Assembly: GCA_963643205.1 (NCBI GenBank)
Contig: CAVIJJ010000007.1
Location: 1-59,986, forward strand
DNA from: Phil1 sp963643205
Lineage (GTDB): Bacteria > Bacillota > Clostridia > Christensenellales > CAG-138
Reading direction: 5' to 3'
DNA length: 59,986 bases
Positions within the stretch are counted from its first letter, which is position 1. Each line of letters begins with the position of its first letter. The notes under the pieces were generated by a model. That model worked only from the letters and a program-made list of their open reading frames with translations. It did not search any database and was not told where the DNA came from. Positions 23,748 to 32,694 of the stretch are shown here, in pieces. The translations under genes were made by a program, and so were the position numbers.

Positions 23748-25217
23748 ATGCAGTATTTCAGCACACGAAATTCCACGCTGCGTACAACTCCCTCGCTTGC
23801 GCTGCTAAACGGCCTTGCCCCGGACGGCGGGCTGTACGTACCCGAGAAGTTGCCTGCGCTTTTTTCGCGTGAGCTTTATTCGCTTGAAAGGCGCGAGCTT
23901 TTTGCCCGCGTTATAAGCGCGCTTATAGACGATATTGATTATAGCCGCGTGCTTGACGCGGTTGATTCGGGCTACGGCAAAAAATTCGATTCCCCCGACT
24001 ATTGCCCGCTTGTTAAAACAAACGATGCTCACATACTGGAGCTTTGGCACGGACCCACCTGCGCGTTTAAGGACATGGCCCTTTGCATTCTGCCGCACCT
24101 TATGAACGCCGCGCGCGAAAAGAACGGCCTTAAGGAAGACCTTGTTATACTTACCGCCACAAGCGGAGACACTGGCAAAGCGGCGCTTGCCGGCTTTGCG
24201 GACGCGCCGCATACCACGATAATAGTATTCTATCCCGACGGCGGCGTTAGCGAGCTGCAAAGGCTTCAGATGGTTACTCAGCAGGGCGGAAACGTGCATG
24301 TATGCGCCGTAAGGGGAGATTTTGACGATGCCCAGCGCGGGGTTAAGGCCGCGCTTGAGGGCTTTAAGCACCCGGGCTACGCCGCGAGCAGCGCCAATTC
24401 CATAAACATAGGCAGGCTTGCCCCGCAGGCGGCCTACTACTTTGCCGCGTACGGAGACATGGTGGCGGACGGCACGATAGAATTCGGACAAAGCGTGGAC
24501 TTTGTTGTACCGACCGGCAATTTCGGCAACATACTCGCCGGATATATGGCAAAGCGCATGGGGCTCCCCGTGGGCAGGCTTATATGCGCGTCAAACGCGA
24601 ACGACGTACTTTATCAATTCCTGAGTGAAGGCGTATACGACCGCGCGAGCAGAAAGCTTATCAAAACCGCGTCGCCCTCAATGGATATACTCGTTTCAAG
24701 CAACCTTGAAAGAATGCTGTATTTTGCCGCCGAGCAGGGCAGCGAGGAGAAGAACACCGCGCTTGTGGCATCGCTTATGGCAAGCCTTAAGGAAACCGGG
24801 CACTACAAGCTTAGCGATGATATGTTCGCGCGCATACGCGAGCAGTTCCTGTGCGGCCGCGCGGACGATACCGAGGCATTTGCCACGATTAAGAGCGTTT
24901 GGCAGAACGAGGGCTACCTTATGGATACGCATACGGCGGTTGCGTACAATGTTTTCGGCGCGCTTAAAAAGAAGGGAGCAATTACCTCCCCCGCCGTGAT
25001 TCTCAGCACGGCATCTCCCTTTAAGTTCGCGCCCAGCATACTGAAGGCGCTTGGGAATTACAACGACGAAAGCGGATTCGCTGCGGCGGATAAGCTTAGT
25101 GAAATAACATCACTTGCTGTGCCTAACGGGCTTGACGGAATAAGAAAGCTTAAGGTGCTGCACACAAGCGTTACAGATCCGGAAAATATGGGAGAATATA
25201 TACACAGCGTGCTGTAA
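23748..25217 (+). CDS. thrC: Threonine synthase
   Basis: ThrC (489 residues) converts O-phosphohomoserine to threonine using pyridoxal phosphate. The N-terminus MQYFSTRNSTLRTTPSLALL and GLAPDGGLYVPE are typical of the long (type 1) threonine synthases. The PLP lysine lies in HGPTCAFKDMALC, the cofactor phosphate site in VILTATSGDTGKAAL, and VPTGNFGNILAGYMAKRMG is conserved. It starts 27 bases after the PH-domain gene and is followed by an ACT-domain protein. No T-box precedes it, in contrast to thrS. Confidence 0.96.
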   Translation: MQYFSTRNSTLRTTPSLALLNGLAPDGGLYVPEKLPALFSRELYSLERRELFARVISALIDDIDYSRVLDAVDSGYGKKFDSPDYCPLVKTNDAHILELWHGPTCAFKDMALCILPHLMNAAREKNGLKEDLVILTATSGDTGKAALAGFADAPHTTIIVFYPDGGVSELQRLQMVTQQGGNVHVCAVRGDFDDAQRGVKAALEGFKHPGYAASSANSINIGRLAPQAAYYFAAYGDMVADGTIEFGQSVDFVVPTGNFGNILAGYMAKRMGLPVGRLICASNANDVLYQFLSEGVYDRASRKLIKTASPSMDILVSSNLERMLYFAAEQGSEEKNTALVASLMASLKETGHYKLSDDMFARIREQFLCGRADDTEAFATIKSVWQNEGYLMDTHTAVAYNVFGALKKKGAITSPAVILSTASPFKFAPSILKALGNYNDESGFAAADKLSEITSLAVPNGLDGIRKLKVLHTSVTDPENMGEYIHSVL

Positions 25218-25231
25218 AAAGGAGCGATTGT

Positions 25232-25669
25232 ATGAACAGCGAATACCTTATTGTGCACAAATCCGTGCTGCCCGATTGCTACGAGCGCGTTGTGCGCGCG
25301 AGGGACCTTCTGCGCACCGGTGCCGTAAAGGAAGTGAGCGAGGCCGCGCGGCAGGTTGGCATTTCAAGGAGCACATATTATAAATACAAGGACTTCATAT
25401 TCGCCCCAAGCGAAAACACGGCCTGCAAAAAGGCCATATTCTCCATGCTCTTAAGCCATGAGCGCGGGGTTTTGGGAAGAGTGCTCAACTGCCTTTCCGA
25501 CAAGGGCGCAAACATACTGACAATTATGCAGAACCCGCCCATAGGCGAGCGGGCAAGCGTTGTAATAAGCGCGGACATAACGGGGCTTAACGAGGGGCTT
25601 GAGACCATAACCGCGGCGCTTTGCGAAATAGACGGCGTTGAGCGGGCGGGACTGCTTGACGTTGAATAA
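25232..25669 (+). CDS. ACT-domain protein with N-terminal helix-turn-helix (UPF0735/PheB-like)
   Basis: This 145-residue protein pairs an N-terminal helix-turn-helix (VSEAARQVGISRSTYYKYKD, about residues 36-55) with a C-terminal ACT domain (about residues 70-145, RGVLGRVLNCLSDKGANILTI), a fold that binds amino acids. It matches the UPF0735/PheB-like group. It lies 14 bases after threonine synthase and follows AAAAAGGAGCGATTGT, so it may sense threonine or another amino acid and tune gene expression. Whether it binds DNA is unproven. Confidence 0.85.
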   Translation: MNSEYLIVHKSVLPDCYERVVRARDLLRTGAVKEVSEAARQVGISRSTYYKYKDFIFAPSENTACKKAIFSMLLSHERGVLGRVLNCLSDKGANILTIMQNPPIGERASVVISADITGLNEGLETITAALCEIDGVERAGLLDVE

Positions 25670-25684
25670 AAGGAGCGAAAAAGT

Positions 25685-26818
25685 TTGAGTTGCGAGGAAA
25701 GGTTTTTCAGCGAATTCTCTTATAAGCCTTCTGTGGTAATATCGGTTCCCGGCAGAACCGAGCTTTGCGGAAACCATACCGACCACCAGTGCGGCAAGGT
25801 TATAGCGGCGGCCATAGACAAAAAGATCACCGCCGCCGTGTCAGCGCGCAAGGACAGCATCTGCTCACTTCATACGGACATGGGCAGCTTTACTTTGGAC
25901 ATAAGCGACCTTGATAGGAGAGCTGACGAAGATGGCACCTCCGCGGCGCTTGTGCGCGGCTGCGCGCGCTATTTAAGCGAAAAATCGTTGAATATAGGCG
26001 GCTTTGATGCCGTTATTGATTCCCAAATTCCAATAGGCGGCGGGCTTTCGTCCTCCGCTGCGTTTGAGGTGCTTATATGCCGCGTGTTCAGCCGGCTTTA
26101 CAACGCCGATTCAATATCGCCCTATACTGTCGCCGCCGCTTCGCAGTACGCGGAATCAACCTATTTCGGCAAGCCCTGCGGCATGATGGACCAGGCGGCG
26201 TGCGCGTTCGGCGGGGTTTTGCTTATGGACTTTGACAAGATCGAATCGCCCGAATTTACAGAACTTAAATGGCCCTTTAAGGACAGGTTTTCGATATATG
26301 TTATAAACACTCTCTCAAGCCACGCGAACATGACCCGGGCTTATGCCGAAATAACAAGCGATATGCTTGCCGTAAGCAAGCTGCTTGGCGCGGACAGGCT
26401 GAGACACGCGGACGAGGGGCGTTTTAGAAGCAATATAGATTATCTTAAATCCGCCGCCGGTGAGCGCGCGGTTATGAGGGCAATGCATTTTTATGACGAG
26501 GAGAAGCGCGTTGACAAAATGGCGGAAGCCATAAAGAATGCCGACGCCAAGGCCTACGCCGACATAATGCGACAGAGCGCGCATTCAAGCGAAACCTTGC
26601 TTAAAAACATATTTACGCCCGACCAGAAGGACAGAAGCCTTGAAAAGGGCATAGCGCACGCGCGGGAGTATCTTGACCCGATAGGCGGCGTTGCGAGAGT
26701 ACACGGCGGTGGATTTGCCGGCAGCATGCAGGCGCTTGTGCCCGCCGGAGCGGACGAGGGCTTTATAAAGCACATGGAGAGCATGTTCGGCACCGGCTCC
26801 GCGATAAAGGTGCTGTAA
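25685..26818 (+). CDS. galK: Galactokinase-type GHMP kinase
   Basis: This 377-residue GHMP-family kinase probably phosphorylates galactose at C1 with ATP. The galactokinase signature reads VPGRTELCGNHTDHQCGKV (usual form GRVNLIGEHTDY), the GHMP ATP-binding motif is PIGGGLSSSAAFEV, and the C-terminal motif is GGVARVHGGGFAGSMQA. The Cys in place of Ile and Asn in place of Glu in the signature are unusual, so the natural sugar could differ. The start is a TTG nine bases after GGAG. No galT or galE is adjacent; the gene closes the thrC run and ends at a terminator. Confidence 0.85.
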   Translation: MSCEERFFSEFSYKPSVVISVPGRTELCGNHTDHQCGKVIAAAIDKKITAAVSARKDSICSLHTDMGSFTLDISDLDRRADEDGTSAALVRGCARYLSEKSLNIGGFDAVIDSQIPIGGGLSSSAAFEVLICRVFSRLYNADSISPYTVAAASQYAESTYFGKPCGMMDQAACAFGGVLLMDFDKIESPEFTELKWPFKDRFSIYVINTLSSHANMTRAYAEITSDMLAVSKLLGADRLRHADEGRFRSNIDYLKSAAGERAVMRAMHFYDEEKRVDKMAEAIKNADAKAYADIMRQSAHSSETLLKNIFTPDQKDRSLEKGIAHAREYLDPIGGVARVHGGGFAGSMQALVPAGADEGFIKHMESMFGTGSAIKVL

Positions 26819-26832
26819 TAACCAAAAAATCG

Positions 26833-26857
26833 AAGGCGGCCTTTCGGCCGCCTTTTT
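26833..26857. terminator. Bidirectional terminator between galK and deoD
   Basis: AAGGCGGCC-TTTC-GGCCGCCTT with T-rich tails on both strands, between convergent genes. Confidence 0.92.
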
Positions 26858-26876
26858 GATTGCTTTTATAAACCGT

Positions 26877-27584
26877 TTACGCTATTTCAAGCGCAAGCTC
26901 CATCATTTCGGTAAACGTGTTCTGGCGCTGCTCCGCGTCAAGCGATTCGCCGGTTACAAGGCTATCCGATATGGTGCAGACACAAAGGGCGTTCTTGCCC
27001 GCGCGCGCGGCATTAAGATAAAGCGCGGCGGCTTCCATTTCAATGGCCAGCACGCCCATCTTCTGCCAATCAAGAGTATTCATGGAATCGTTATAAAACG
27101 TGTCGCTCGAAAGTATGGTGCCAACCTCGTACTCAAGGCCCATCTTGTCCGCCTGATCCGCGGCGGCCTTAAGCAGCTGCCAGCTTGCCACGGGGGCGGG
27201 AGTTCCGCCAAGGGCATACTGCGAGGCAAAATTGGAATTTGTGCAGGCGCCCATGCCGAGCACTATGCTCCTTATCTTTGCCTTTGGGCTTATCGCGCCC
27301 GCGCTGCCCACGCGAATTATATTTTCAACACCGTAGAAATTGAAAAGCTCGTATGAGTAAATACCTATTGAGGGCATGCCCATGCCGCTTGCCATAACGC
27401 TTACACGCTTGCCCTTATAAGTGCCGGTATAGCCCTGCACGCCGCGCACGTTGTTAACAAGCACGGGGTTTTCAAGATATGTTTCGGCGATAAATTTGGC
27501 CCTTAAGGGATCGCCTGGCATAAGCACGGTTTTAGCGAAGTCGCCGGGTTTGGCGGAAATGTGCGGGGTAGGTGTGTTGCTCAT
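26877..27584 (-). CDS. deoD: Purine-nucleoside phosphorylase, DeoD type
   Basis: DeoD (235 residues) splits purine (deoxy)nucleosides with phosphate into base and (deoxy)ribose-1-phosphate for salvage. Hallmarks are the start TPHISAKPGDFAKTVLMPGDP (phosphate site), GMGMPSIGIYSYEL, IIRVGSAGAISP and the purine/ribose site AIEMEAAALY with ISDSL containing the catalytic Asp. The ATG follows AGGAGGAAAAACACA. It is the last gene of the ecf-truA-rmuC operon, 35 bases after rmuC. Confidence 0.97.
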   Translation of the reverse strand: MSNTPTPHISAKPGDFAKTVLMPGDPLRAKFIAETYLENPVLVNNVRGVQGYTGTYKGKRVSVMASGMGMPSIGIYSYELFNFYGVENIIRVGSAGAISPKAKIRSIVLGMGACTNSNFASQYALGGTPAPVASWQLLKAAADQADKMGLEYEVGTILSSDTFYNDSMNTLDWQKMGVLAIEMEAAALYLNAARAGKNALCVCTISDSLVTGESLDAEQRQNTFTEMMELALEIA

Positions 27585-27619
27585 TGTGTTTTTCCTCCTG
27601 TTTGATTTATTTATAAGCG

Positions 27620-28873
27620 TTAAATTTCGTCATCGTCGTCCGCGCCGGCGTACGTGTCCACAATGCGGGAAACGTTCTCATCCGCCGGCAGAGCCGTTAC
27701 GTTTTTAAGCGAGCGGTTTATTTTATGCGTGCGCGTGCCTATAAGCTTATCAAGCTCATCATCGGCAAGCCGCAGCTTTTCGCGCGCCTTTTTAAGCACC
27801 TTTTCAAATGTTTCAAACTCCGTTTTAACCGCGCCGAGCACCTTCCAAACCTCTCCGCTGCGTTTTTGAATGGCAACGGACTTAAAGCCCATCTGCAGGC
27901 TGTTCAAAAGTGCCGCCATGGTGCCGGGCCCCGCTATGCTTACCCTGTATTCGCGCTGAATGCTTTCCATAAGGTTAAGCCTTAAAACCTCCGCGTAAAG
28001 TCCCTCCGTAGGCAGGAACATAACGGCGAACTCGGTTGTGTAGGGCGGATTTATGTATTTTTTAGCTATGTCCGAGGCAAATTCCTTTATTCTGGCCTTA
28101 AGCACGGCCTGCGCCGCCTTTACGGCATCCGCGCTGCCCTGTTCATAGGCATCCATAAGGTTTGTATACGCGTCCGCGGGGAACTTTGAGTCTATTGGCA
28201 AAAGCACTGTGCCGTCATCCGCGGGCAGCTTTATGGCGAACTCCACCCGCTCGCTTGTGGCTTCCTTTACCTTTGCGTTTACTTCGTATTGTTCGGGCGC
28301 CATCATTTCGCCAAGTATCGCGCCAAGCTGAATTTCGCCCAAAATGCCCCTTGTTTTAACGTTTGAAAGTACCTTTGAAAGGTCGCCCACGCCGCTTGCC
28401 AGGGTTTGCATTTCGCCAAGGCCCTTATATACCTGCTCCAGTCTTTCGCTTACAAGCTTAAACGAGCGGGAAAGCTTATCCTCCAGCGTTTGCTGCAGCT
28501 TTTCATCAACAACCTTTCGCATTTCCTCAAGCTTTTTGCTGTTGTCCTCGCGGATTTCGCTAAGCTGCCGCTCTACGCTTTGGCGTATCGCTTCCATGCG
28601 CTGGTTGTTTTCAGAGGCGAATGTTTTGAACCGCTGCTCCTGATTTACGGTATCGCGCTGATACTCATTAAGCAGCGTTTCGCTCATCGCGTTTATGCTC
28701 TCGCGGGTACTTTGGGCAACCTCCCTGCGCAGCGCGCGCTGCTCCTCCGCCATTTCGCGCTTTATGCGCTCAAGCTCGTTTGAGTTTGCCTTACGAGTGC
28801 CCACAAGCAATATTACAAGCGCAAGGTTTATTACCCCAAGCACAAGCATGGCTATAAGCAGCACATCGTTCAT
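27620..28873 (-). CDS. rmuC: RmuC family DNA recombination protein
   Basis: This 417-residue RmuC has an N-terminal membrane helix (VLLIAMLVLGVINLALVILLV), a long coiled coil (about residues 25-140) and the conserved RmuC nuclease-like domain with VLSNVKTRGILGEIQLG, LPIDSKFPADAYTNLMDAYE and FAVMFLPTEGLYAEVLR. RmuC limits inversion of short repeats in E. coli and is predicted to be a PD-(D/E)xK nuclease. The ATG follows GGAGGGGAATAAAC. It shares the operon with a dehydrogenase and deoD; the grouping has no obvious functional logic. Confidence 0.94.
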   Translation of the reverse strand: MNDVLLIAMLVLGVINLALVILLVGTRKANSNELERIKREMAEEQRALRREVAQSTRESINAMSETLLNEYQRDTVNQEQRFKTFASENNQRMEAIRQSVERQLSEIREDNSKKLEEMRKVVDEKLQQTLEDKLSRSFKLVSERLEQVYKGLGEMQTLASGVGDLSKVLSNVKTRGILGEIQLGAILGEMMAPEQYEVNAKVKEATSERVEFAIKLPADDGTVLLPIDSKFPADAYTNLMDAYEQGSADAVKAAQAVLKARIKEFASDIAKKYINPPYTTEFAVMFLPTEGLYAEVLRLNLMESIQREYRVSIAGPGTMAALLNSLQMGFKSVAIQKRSGEVWKVLGAVKTEFETFEKVLKKAREKLRLADDELDKLIGTRTHKINRSLKNVTALPADENVSRIVDTYAGADDDDEI

Positions 28874-28900
28874 GTTTATTCCCCTCCGAGTGAACTTTGG

Positions 28901-29872
28901 TTAAAAGCGCAGCCTGTCGCTGTATTTATCGGCAATGTAGCCGGTTGCCGGGTCAATCGCGTTCATATAGGGCTTGCCGGCAATGTGACGCCTTATATTT
29001 TCCGCCGCTATCTCAATCATCCTGCGCTTTGTTTCCGCAAGGTGGAAAAAGCCCGAAACATGCGGCGTTATAAGGCAGTTCTCAAGGCCCCACAGCGGGC
29101 TTGACTCATCAAGCGGCTCGTGAGCGGTAACGTCAAGGCCCGCGAGTATGCCCTTATTCTCTATCGCGTTCGCAAGCGCCGCCTCGTCTATCGCGTTGCC
29201 GCGGCCGGCGTTTATAACAATGCAGCCCTCTTTAAGCAAGGCTATGCGCTCGGCGTTGAGCATGCCGACCGTCGCCGGGGTATTAGGCAGAGCCATGCCC
29301 AGTATGTCCGCGCGTGGCAGAACGCTGTTCAGGTTTTCGGTTAAAACAAGCTCGTCTATATAGTCGGGCTTTTTAGCGTCCCTGCGGCGCACGCCTATTG
29401 TGTAAGCTCCCAAAAGCTTCAGCTTCCTCGCGAACTCGCCGCCAATGTCACCCAGGCCCAATATAACGGCGGTAGAGCCCTGTATGCTGCGCACGGTACC
29501 CATATCCTTCCACTCATGCTTAAGCTGATTGTCCCTATATTGATGCATACGCTTCATAAGGCAAAGAAGCATGGCAAGCATATGCTCGCTTATCGCAAGG
29601 CCGAATGCGCCCGTTGTATTGGATACGGCGCAGCCCGCGGGCAGCTTATCCATATATCCGTCGGTTCCGGCGGTAAAGAGCTGCATAAGCTTAAGGCACT
29701 TGGCGTATTTTAACAAATCCGCGTTTACGTTGCCGAATATAATCTCCTTATCCGCTATCATTTCGGCGGTAACGTCACATGCGGCGGAATAAACAAACTC
29801 AGCTTCGGGCGCGGCGGCCTCTATTACCGCGCGCTCCGCGTTGTCCATGGGTACTGTAACAAGTATTTTCAT
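28901..29872 (-). CDS. D-isomer-specific 2-hydroxyacid dehydrogenase
   Basis: This 323-residue NAD(P)-dependent oxidoreductase has the Rossmann motif VILGLGDIGGEFARKLKLLG (about residues 135-155). The catalytic triad is Arg in VINAGRGNAID, Glu in DVTAHEPLDESSPLW and His in LITPHVSG. It reduces or oxidises an alpha-keto or 2-hydroxy acid such as hydroxypyruvate, glyoxylate or phosphoglycerate; the substrate cannot be told from sequence. The ATG overlaps the truA stop by four bases, which places it firmly in the ecf operon. Confidence 0.92.
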   Translation of the reverse strand: MKILVTVPMDNAERAVIEAAAPEAEFVYSAACDVTAEMIADKEIIFGNVNADLLKYAKCLKLMQLFTAGTDGYMDKLPAGCAVSNTTGAFGLAISEHMLAMLLCLMKRMHQYRDNQLKHEWKDMGTVRSIQGSTAVILGLGDIGGEFARKLKLLGAYTIGVRRRDAKKPDYIDELVLTENLNSVLPRADILGMALPNTPATVGMLNAERIALLKEGCIVINAGRGNAIDEAALANAIENKGILAGLDVTAHEPLDESSPLWGLENCLITPHVSGFFHLAETKRRMIEIAAENIRRHIAGKPYMNAIDPATGYIADKYSDRLRF

Positions 29873-30633
29873 TTTACATGCTCCTCGGTATCAAAGTTTT
29901 TGTATTCAACTCGGTTAAGCGTAAGCCCGTGCGCGGGGGCGGTGGGGCCCGCAAAGTCCCTTTTGCCCGTTTCAAGCGCAAGGGGGATTCCCTCAATATT
30001 TCTGCCCTGACCGTACTGCAGCATGGTGCCTACCATAATGCGCACCATATTATACAAAAATCCGCTGCCGGCAACATCATATACAAGCAGTCCGTTTTCC
30101 TCGTGCCAACGGGATTCGTATATGGTTCTTATCGTGGTTTCCGGCGTAACGCCAACGGCCATAAACGCGGCAAAGTCATGCTCGCCCAAAAACATATCCG
30201 CGGCCTCGTTAAGCTTTTCCCTGTTGAGCCGCCAATGATAATGAAGGGCATAATTTCTGGTGAACGGGCAATCGTGCGCCGTGTTCAGCACGCGGTAGCG
30301 ATAATGCTTGCGCACAACGTCAAAGCGGGCATGAAAATCGCTTTCCGCCTCGTCGGAATAAACAACGCGTATATCCTTTGGAAGGCCGGTATTCAGCGCG
30401 AAGGCGAACTTTTCCGCCGGTATGCGGCAATCCGTATCAAAATGCGCCACCTGCGCGGCGGCGTGCACTCCGCTGTCCGTTCGGCCGGAGGCGTGAAGCA
30501 CGCACTTATGGCCGGTAAGCTTTTCAAGTTCCTCTTCAAGAACCTGCTGAATGCCAAGCCCCGTAAGCTGGCGCTGCCAGCCGGCGTATGCCGTGCCGTC
30601 ATATTGAATTATCATGCGCACGCGACGCTTCAT
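29869..30633 (-). CDS. truA: tRNA pseudouridine(38-40) synthase
   Basis: TruA (254 residues) converts uridines 38-40 of many tRNAs into pseudouridine. The catalytic Asp is in HASGRTDSGVHA, and AYAGWQRQ, RVLNTAHDCPF and FLYNMVRIMVG are typical. I chose the ATG at 30631-30633 (MKRRVRMIIQYDG), ten bases after GGGAGG and overlapping the stop of the upstream small membrane protein as ATGA. Linkage to ecfA1A2T is a common arrangement in Bacillota. Confidence 0.96.
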   Translation of the reverse strand: MKRRVRMIIQYDGTAYAGWQRQLTGLGIQQVLEEELEKLTGHKCVLHASGRTDSGVHAAAQVAHFDTDCRIPAEKFAFALNTGLPKDIRVVYSDEAESDFHARFDVVRKHYRYRVLNTAHDCPFTRNYALHYHWRLNREKLNEAADMFLGEHDFAAFMAVGVTPETTIRTIYESRWHEENGLLVYDVAGSGFLYNMVRIMVGTMLQYGQGRNIEGIPLALETGKRDFAGPTAPAHGLTLNRVEYKNFDTEEHVK

Positions 30634-31034
30634 ATAGGGCAAACCTCCCCATCGTCCGTTTGTATAAAGCAAAGCTCAATTTGGCCGTCTATCAAATATA
30701 TGGTCATAACGCCGCTGTCTAAGCGATAAAGCAATATGCTCACCTCTCCGCGCTTATCAACGTTTGCCTCAAAGCCCGCCTCTTTGGCGGCGTCTATTAT
30801 TGTGTCTATCTCTTCGGCATCGTCGCCGCCCGCAAGAAGCTCCCTTATGGTTGTGTCCTTTTGGCCGCCGAGTATATAAAGATCATCCCCGTAAATTGAG
30901 TATCCGTGGGTATTCAGCTCTTTCGCTATGGCCTCAAGGGGATCATTTTGGCTTATTATAACGCTCCAAACAGCCGCGGCAATAATTATGCCCACGGCTA
31001 TAAGGGTTAGCATTGTTCGGGTATGCCGCTTCAC
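30630..31034 (-). CDS. Small membrane-anchored protein of unknown function
   Basis: This 134-residue protein has a basic N-terminus and one membrane helix (MLTLIAVGIIIAAAVWSVII, about residues 8-28), then an extracytoplasmic alpha/beta domain of about 100 residues with DPLEAIAKELNTHGYSIYGD and MTIYLIDGQIELCF. I do not recognise the family. It overlaps ecfT upstream and truA downstream by four bases each, so it is translated as part of the ECF operon. Its position right after EcfT makes a role at the transporter conceivable, but nothing proves it. Confidence 0.75.
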   Translation of the reverse strand: MKRHTRTMLTLIAVGIIIAAAVWSVIISQNDPLEAIAKELNTHGYSIYGDDLYILGGQKDTTIRELLAGGDDAEEIDTIIDAAKEAGFEANVDKRGEVSILLYRLDSGVMTIYLIDGQIELCFIQTDDGEVCPI

Positions 31035-31837
31035 GGTATAAGCTTTTCCGCGACAAACGTGAGCGCCGCAAGCACCACGAACGCGGCACCCGCCACGGCG
31101 TCTCCCCGGCCGAACTTAAGCACGTTCATGCGCGTTCTGCCCTCCCCGCCGTGATAGCAGCGGCTTTCCATGGCCATGGCAAGCTCGTCAGCCCGCCTGA
31201 ACGCGCTTACGAACAGCGGCACAAGTATTGGTATCATGTTCTTGGCGCGGCGTATTATATTGCCGGATTCAAAGTCCGCCCCGCGCGCCATCTGCGCCTT
31301 TGTAATCTTATCCGCCTCTTCAATAAGCGTGGGGATAAAGCGAAGGGCTATGGTCATCATCATTGCAAGCTCATGCGCCGGAAAATGAACCTTGCTAAGC
31401 GGCATAAGCAGCCTTTCAAGCCCATCGGTAAGCGAAATGGGCGTTGTTGTAAGGGTCATAAGGCTTGTGCCCACAAGCAGAAGAACCAGCCTTATCGTAA
31501 TATACACGCTCTGCTTTACGGCATCATCGGTTATGTTTATTATCCAGAAGGAAATAATCGTGTTTCCCGTGCGCACCATAAAAAGGTTTATCACAAACAT
31601 GAACACAAGCAAATACCTTACCGGTTTAAGCGAGCGCATAACATAGCTGAACGGCACCTTCGCAAGATATATGCACACGCAGGCAAAAAGCGCCGGTACT
31701 ATAAACACGGGCGTTTTGGTTATAACGAAAACGATCACTATAAACGCGATCATGCCGAGAAGCTTTGTGCGGGGATCAAGCTTATGCACCGCCGAAGTGC
31801 CCGGGAAATACTGGCCGAGCGTAATATCCTTTATCAT
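31031..31837 (-). CDS. ecfT: ECF transporter transmembrane component EcfT
   Basis: EcfT (268 residues) is the scaffold membrane subunit of the group II energy-coupling-factor vitamin/metal transporter, linking the two ATPases to exchangeable substrate-binding proteins. The start IKDITLGQYFPGTSAVHKLDPRTK is typical. Several membrane helices follow, and the coupling-helix motifs containing Ala-Arg-Gly (MARGADFESGN) and SRCYHGGEGRTRMN are visible near the C-terminus. It overlaps ecfA2 by ATGA. No S component is encoded in the window, as expected for a shared module. Confidence 0.95.
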   Translation of the reverse strand: MIKDITLGQYFPGTSAVHKLDPRTKLLGMIAFIVIVFVITKTPVFIVPALFACVCIYLAKVPFSYVMRSLKPVRYLLVFMFVINLFMVRTGNTIISFWIINITDDAVKQSVYITIRLVLLLVGTSLMTLTTTPISLTDGLERLLMPLSKVHFPAHELAMMMTIALRFIPTLIEEADKITKAQMARGADFESGNIIRRAKNMIPILVPLFVSAFRRADELAMAMESRCYHGGEGRTRMNVLKFGRGDAVAGAAFVVLAALTFVAEKLIP

Positions 31838-32694
31838 TCCCGGCCTCCTTTCGAAAGAAGCTTAAGAAGCGCAAGCTCCATTTCCTCTATTTCGTATATA
31901 TTCTCGGGTATGTCTATTCCGCGCTTTCTAAGCTCCATGCCAAGCTTTGATATCTGCGGCACATCAAGGCCGATTGAGTTAAGCTTTTCGCTTTGGGCGA
32001 ATACCTCCCGCGTTGTGCCCTCAAGCACCAGCTCACCCGCGCACATAACGGCCACGCGCTCCGCCCTGTCCGCCATATCGTCCATGGAATGCGAAACCAT
32101 AAGCACGGCGCAGCCCAAGGATTCCCGCAGGCTGTCTATTGTATCGAGTATCGCCTTTCTGCCCAGGGGGTCAAGACCCGCCATGGGCTCATCAAGCACA
32201 AGGTATTTGGGCTTCATTGCTATTATGCCCGCAAGAGCGGCGCGCCGCTTTTCACCGCCGGAAAGCTCAAACGGTGACTTTGATGCGAACTTTTTAGGCT
32301 CAAGCCCCACAAGCGCCATTGCCTCGTGCGCGCGCTCAAGAGCCTCCGCCTCGCCTATACCCATGTTTTTTACGCCGAAGGCCACGTCTTTTTCAACGGT
32401 TTCCTCAAAAAGCTGGTATTCGGGATACTGAAACACCATGCCTACGAGCTTTCTGCCCTCTATGCGCTGCTTTTTATCGGCCATGTTGAAATTATCAACA
32501 TAAACGCTGCCGCTGTTCGGCTGCAGAAGGCCGTTGAGCTGCTGCACAAACGTGCTTTTGCCGCTGCCGGTATGACCGATAAGCCCAAGGAATTCGCCGT
32601 CTTCTATCCTGAGGCTTATGTTCTTAAGGGCGGCGTTTGTTATGGTGCTGCCCTGCATATACGCGTAATTCAGATTTTTGACAACGATTGGCAT
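31834..32694 (-). CDS. ecfA2: ECF transporter ATPase EcfA2
   Basis: This 286-residue ATPase powers the ECF module together with EcfA1. Motifs are Walker A GHTGSGKSTF, Q-loop VFQYPEYQLF, signature LSGGEKRRAALAG, Walker B YLVLDEPMAGLDP and H-loop VSHSMDDM. The FQYPEYQLF form of the Q-loop and the longer C-terminal region mark the A2 subunit. It overlaps ecfA1 by 25 bases, so translation is likely coupled. Confidence 0.95.
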   Translation of the reverse strand: MPIVVKNLNYAYMQGSTITNAALKNISLRIEDGEFLGLIGHTGSGKSTFVQQLNGLLQPNSGSVYVDNFNMADKKQRIEGRKLVGMVFQYPEYQLFEETVEKDVAFGVKNMGIGEAEALERAHEAMALVGLEPKKFASKSPFELSGGEKRRAALAGIIAMKPKYLVLDEPMAGLDPLGRKAILDTIDSLRESLGCAVLMVSHSMDDMADRAERVAVMCAGELVLEGTTREVFAQSEKLNSIGLDVPQISKLGMELRKRGIDIPENIYEIEEMELALLKLLSKGGRE

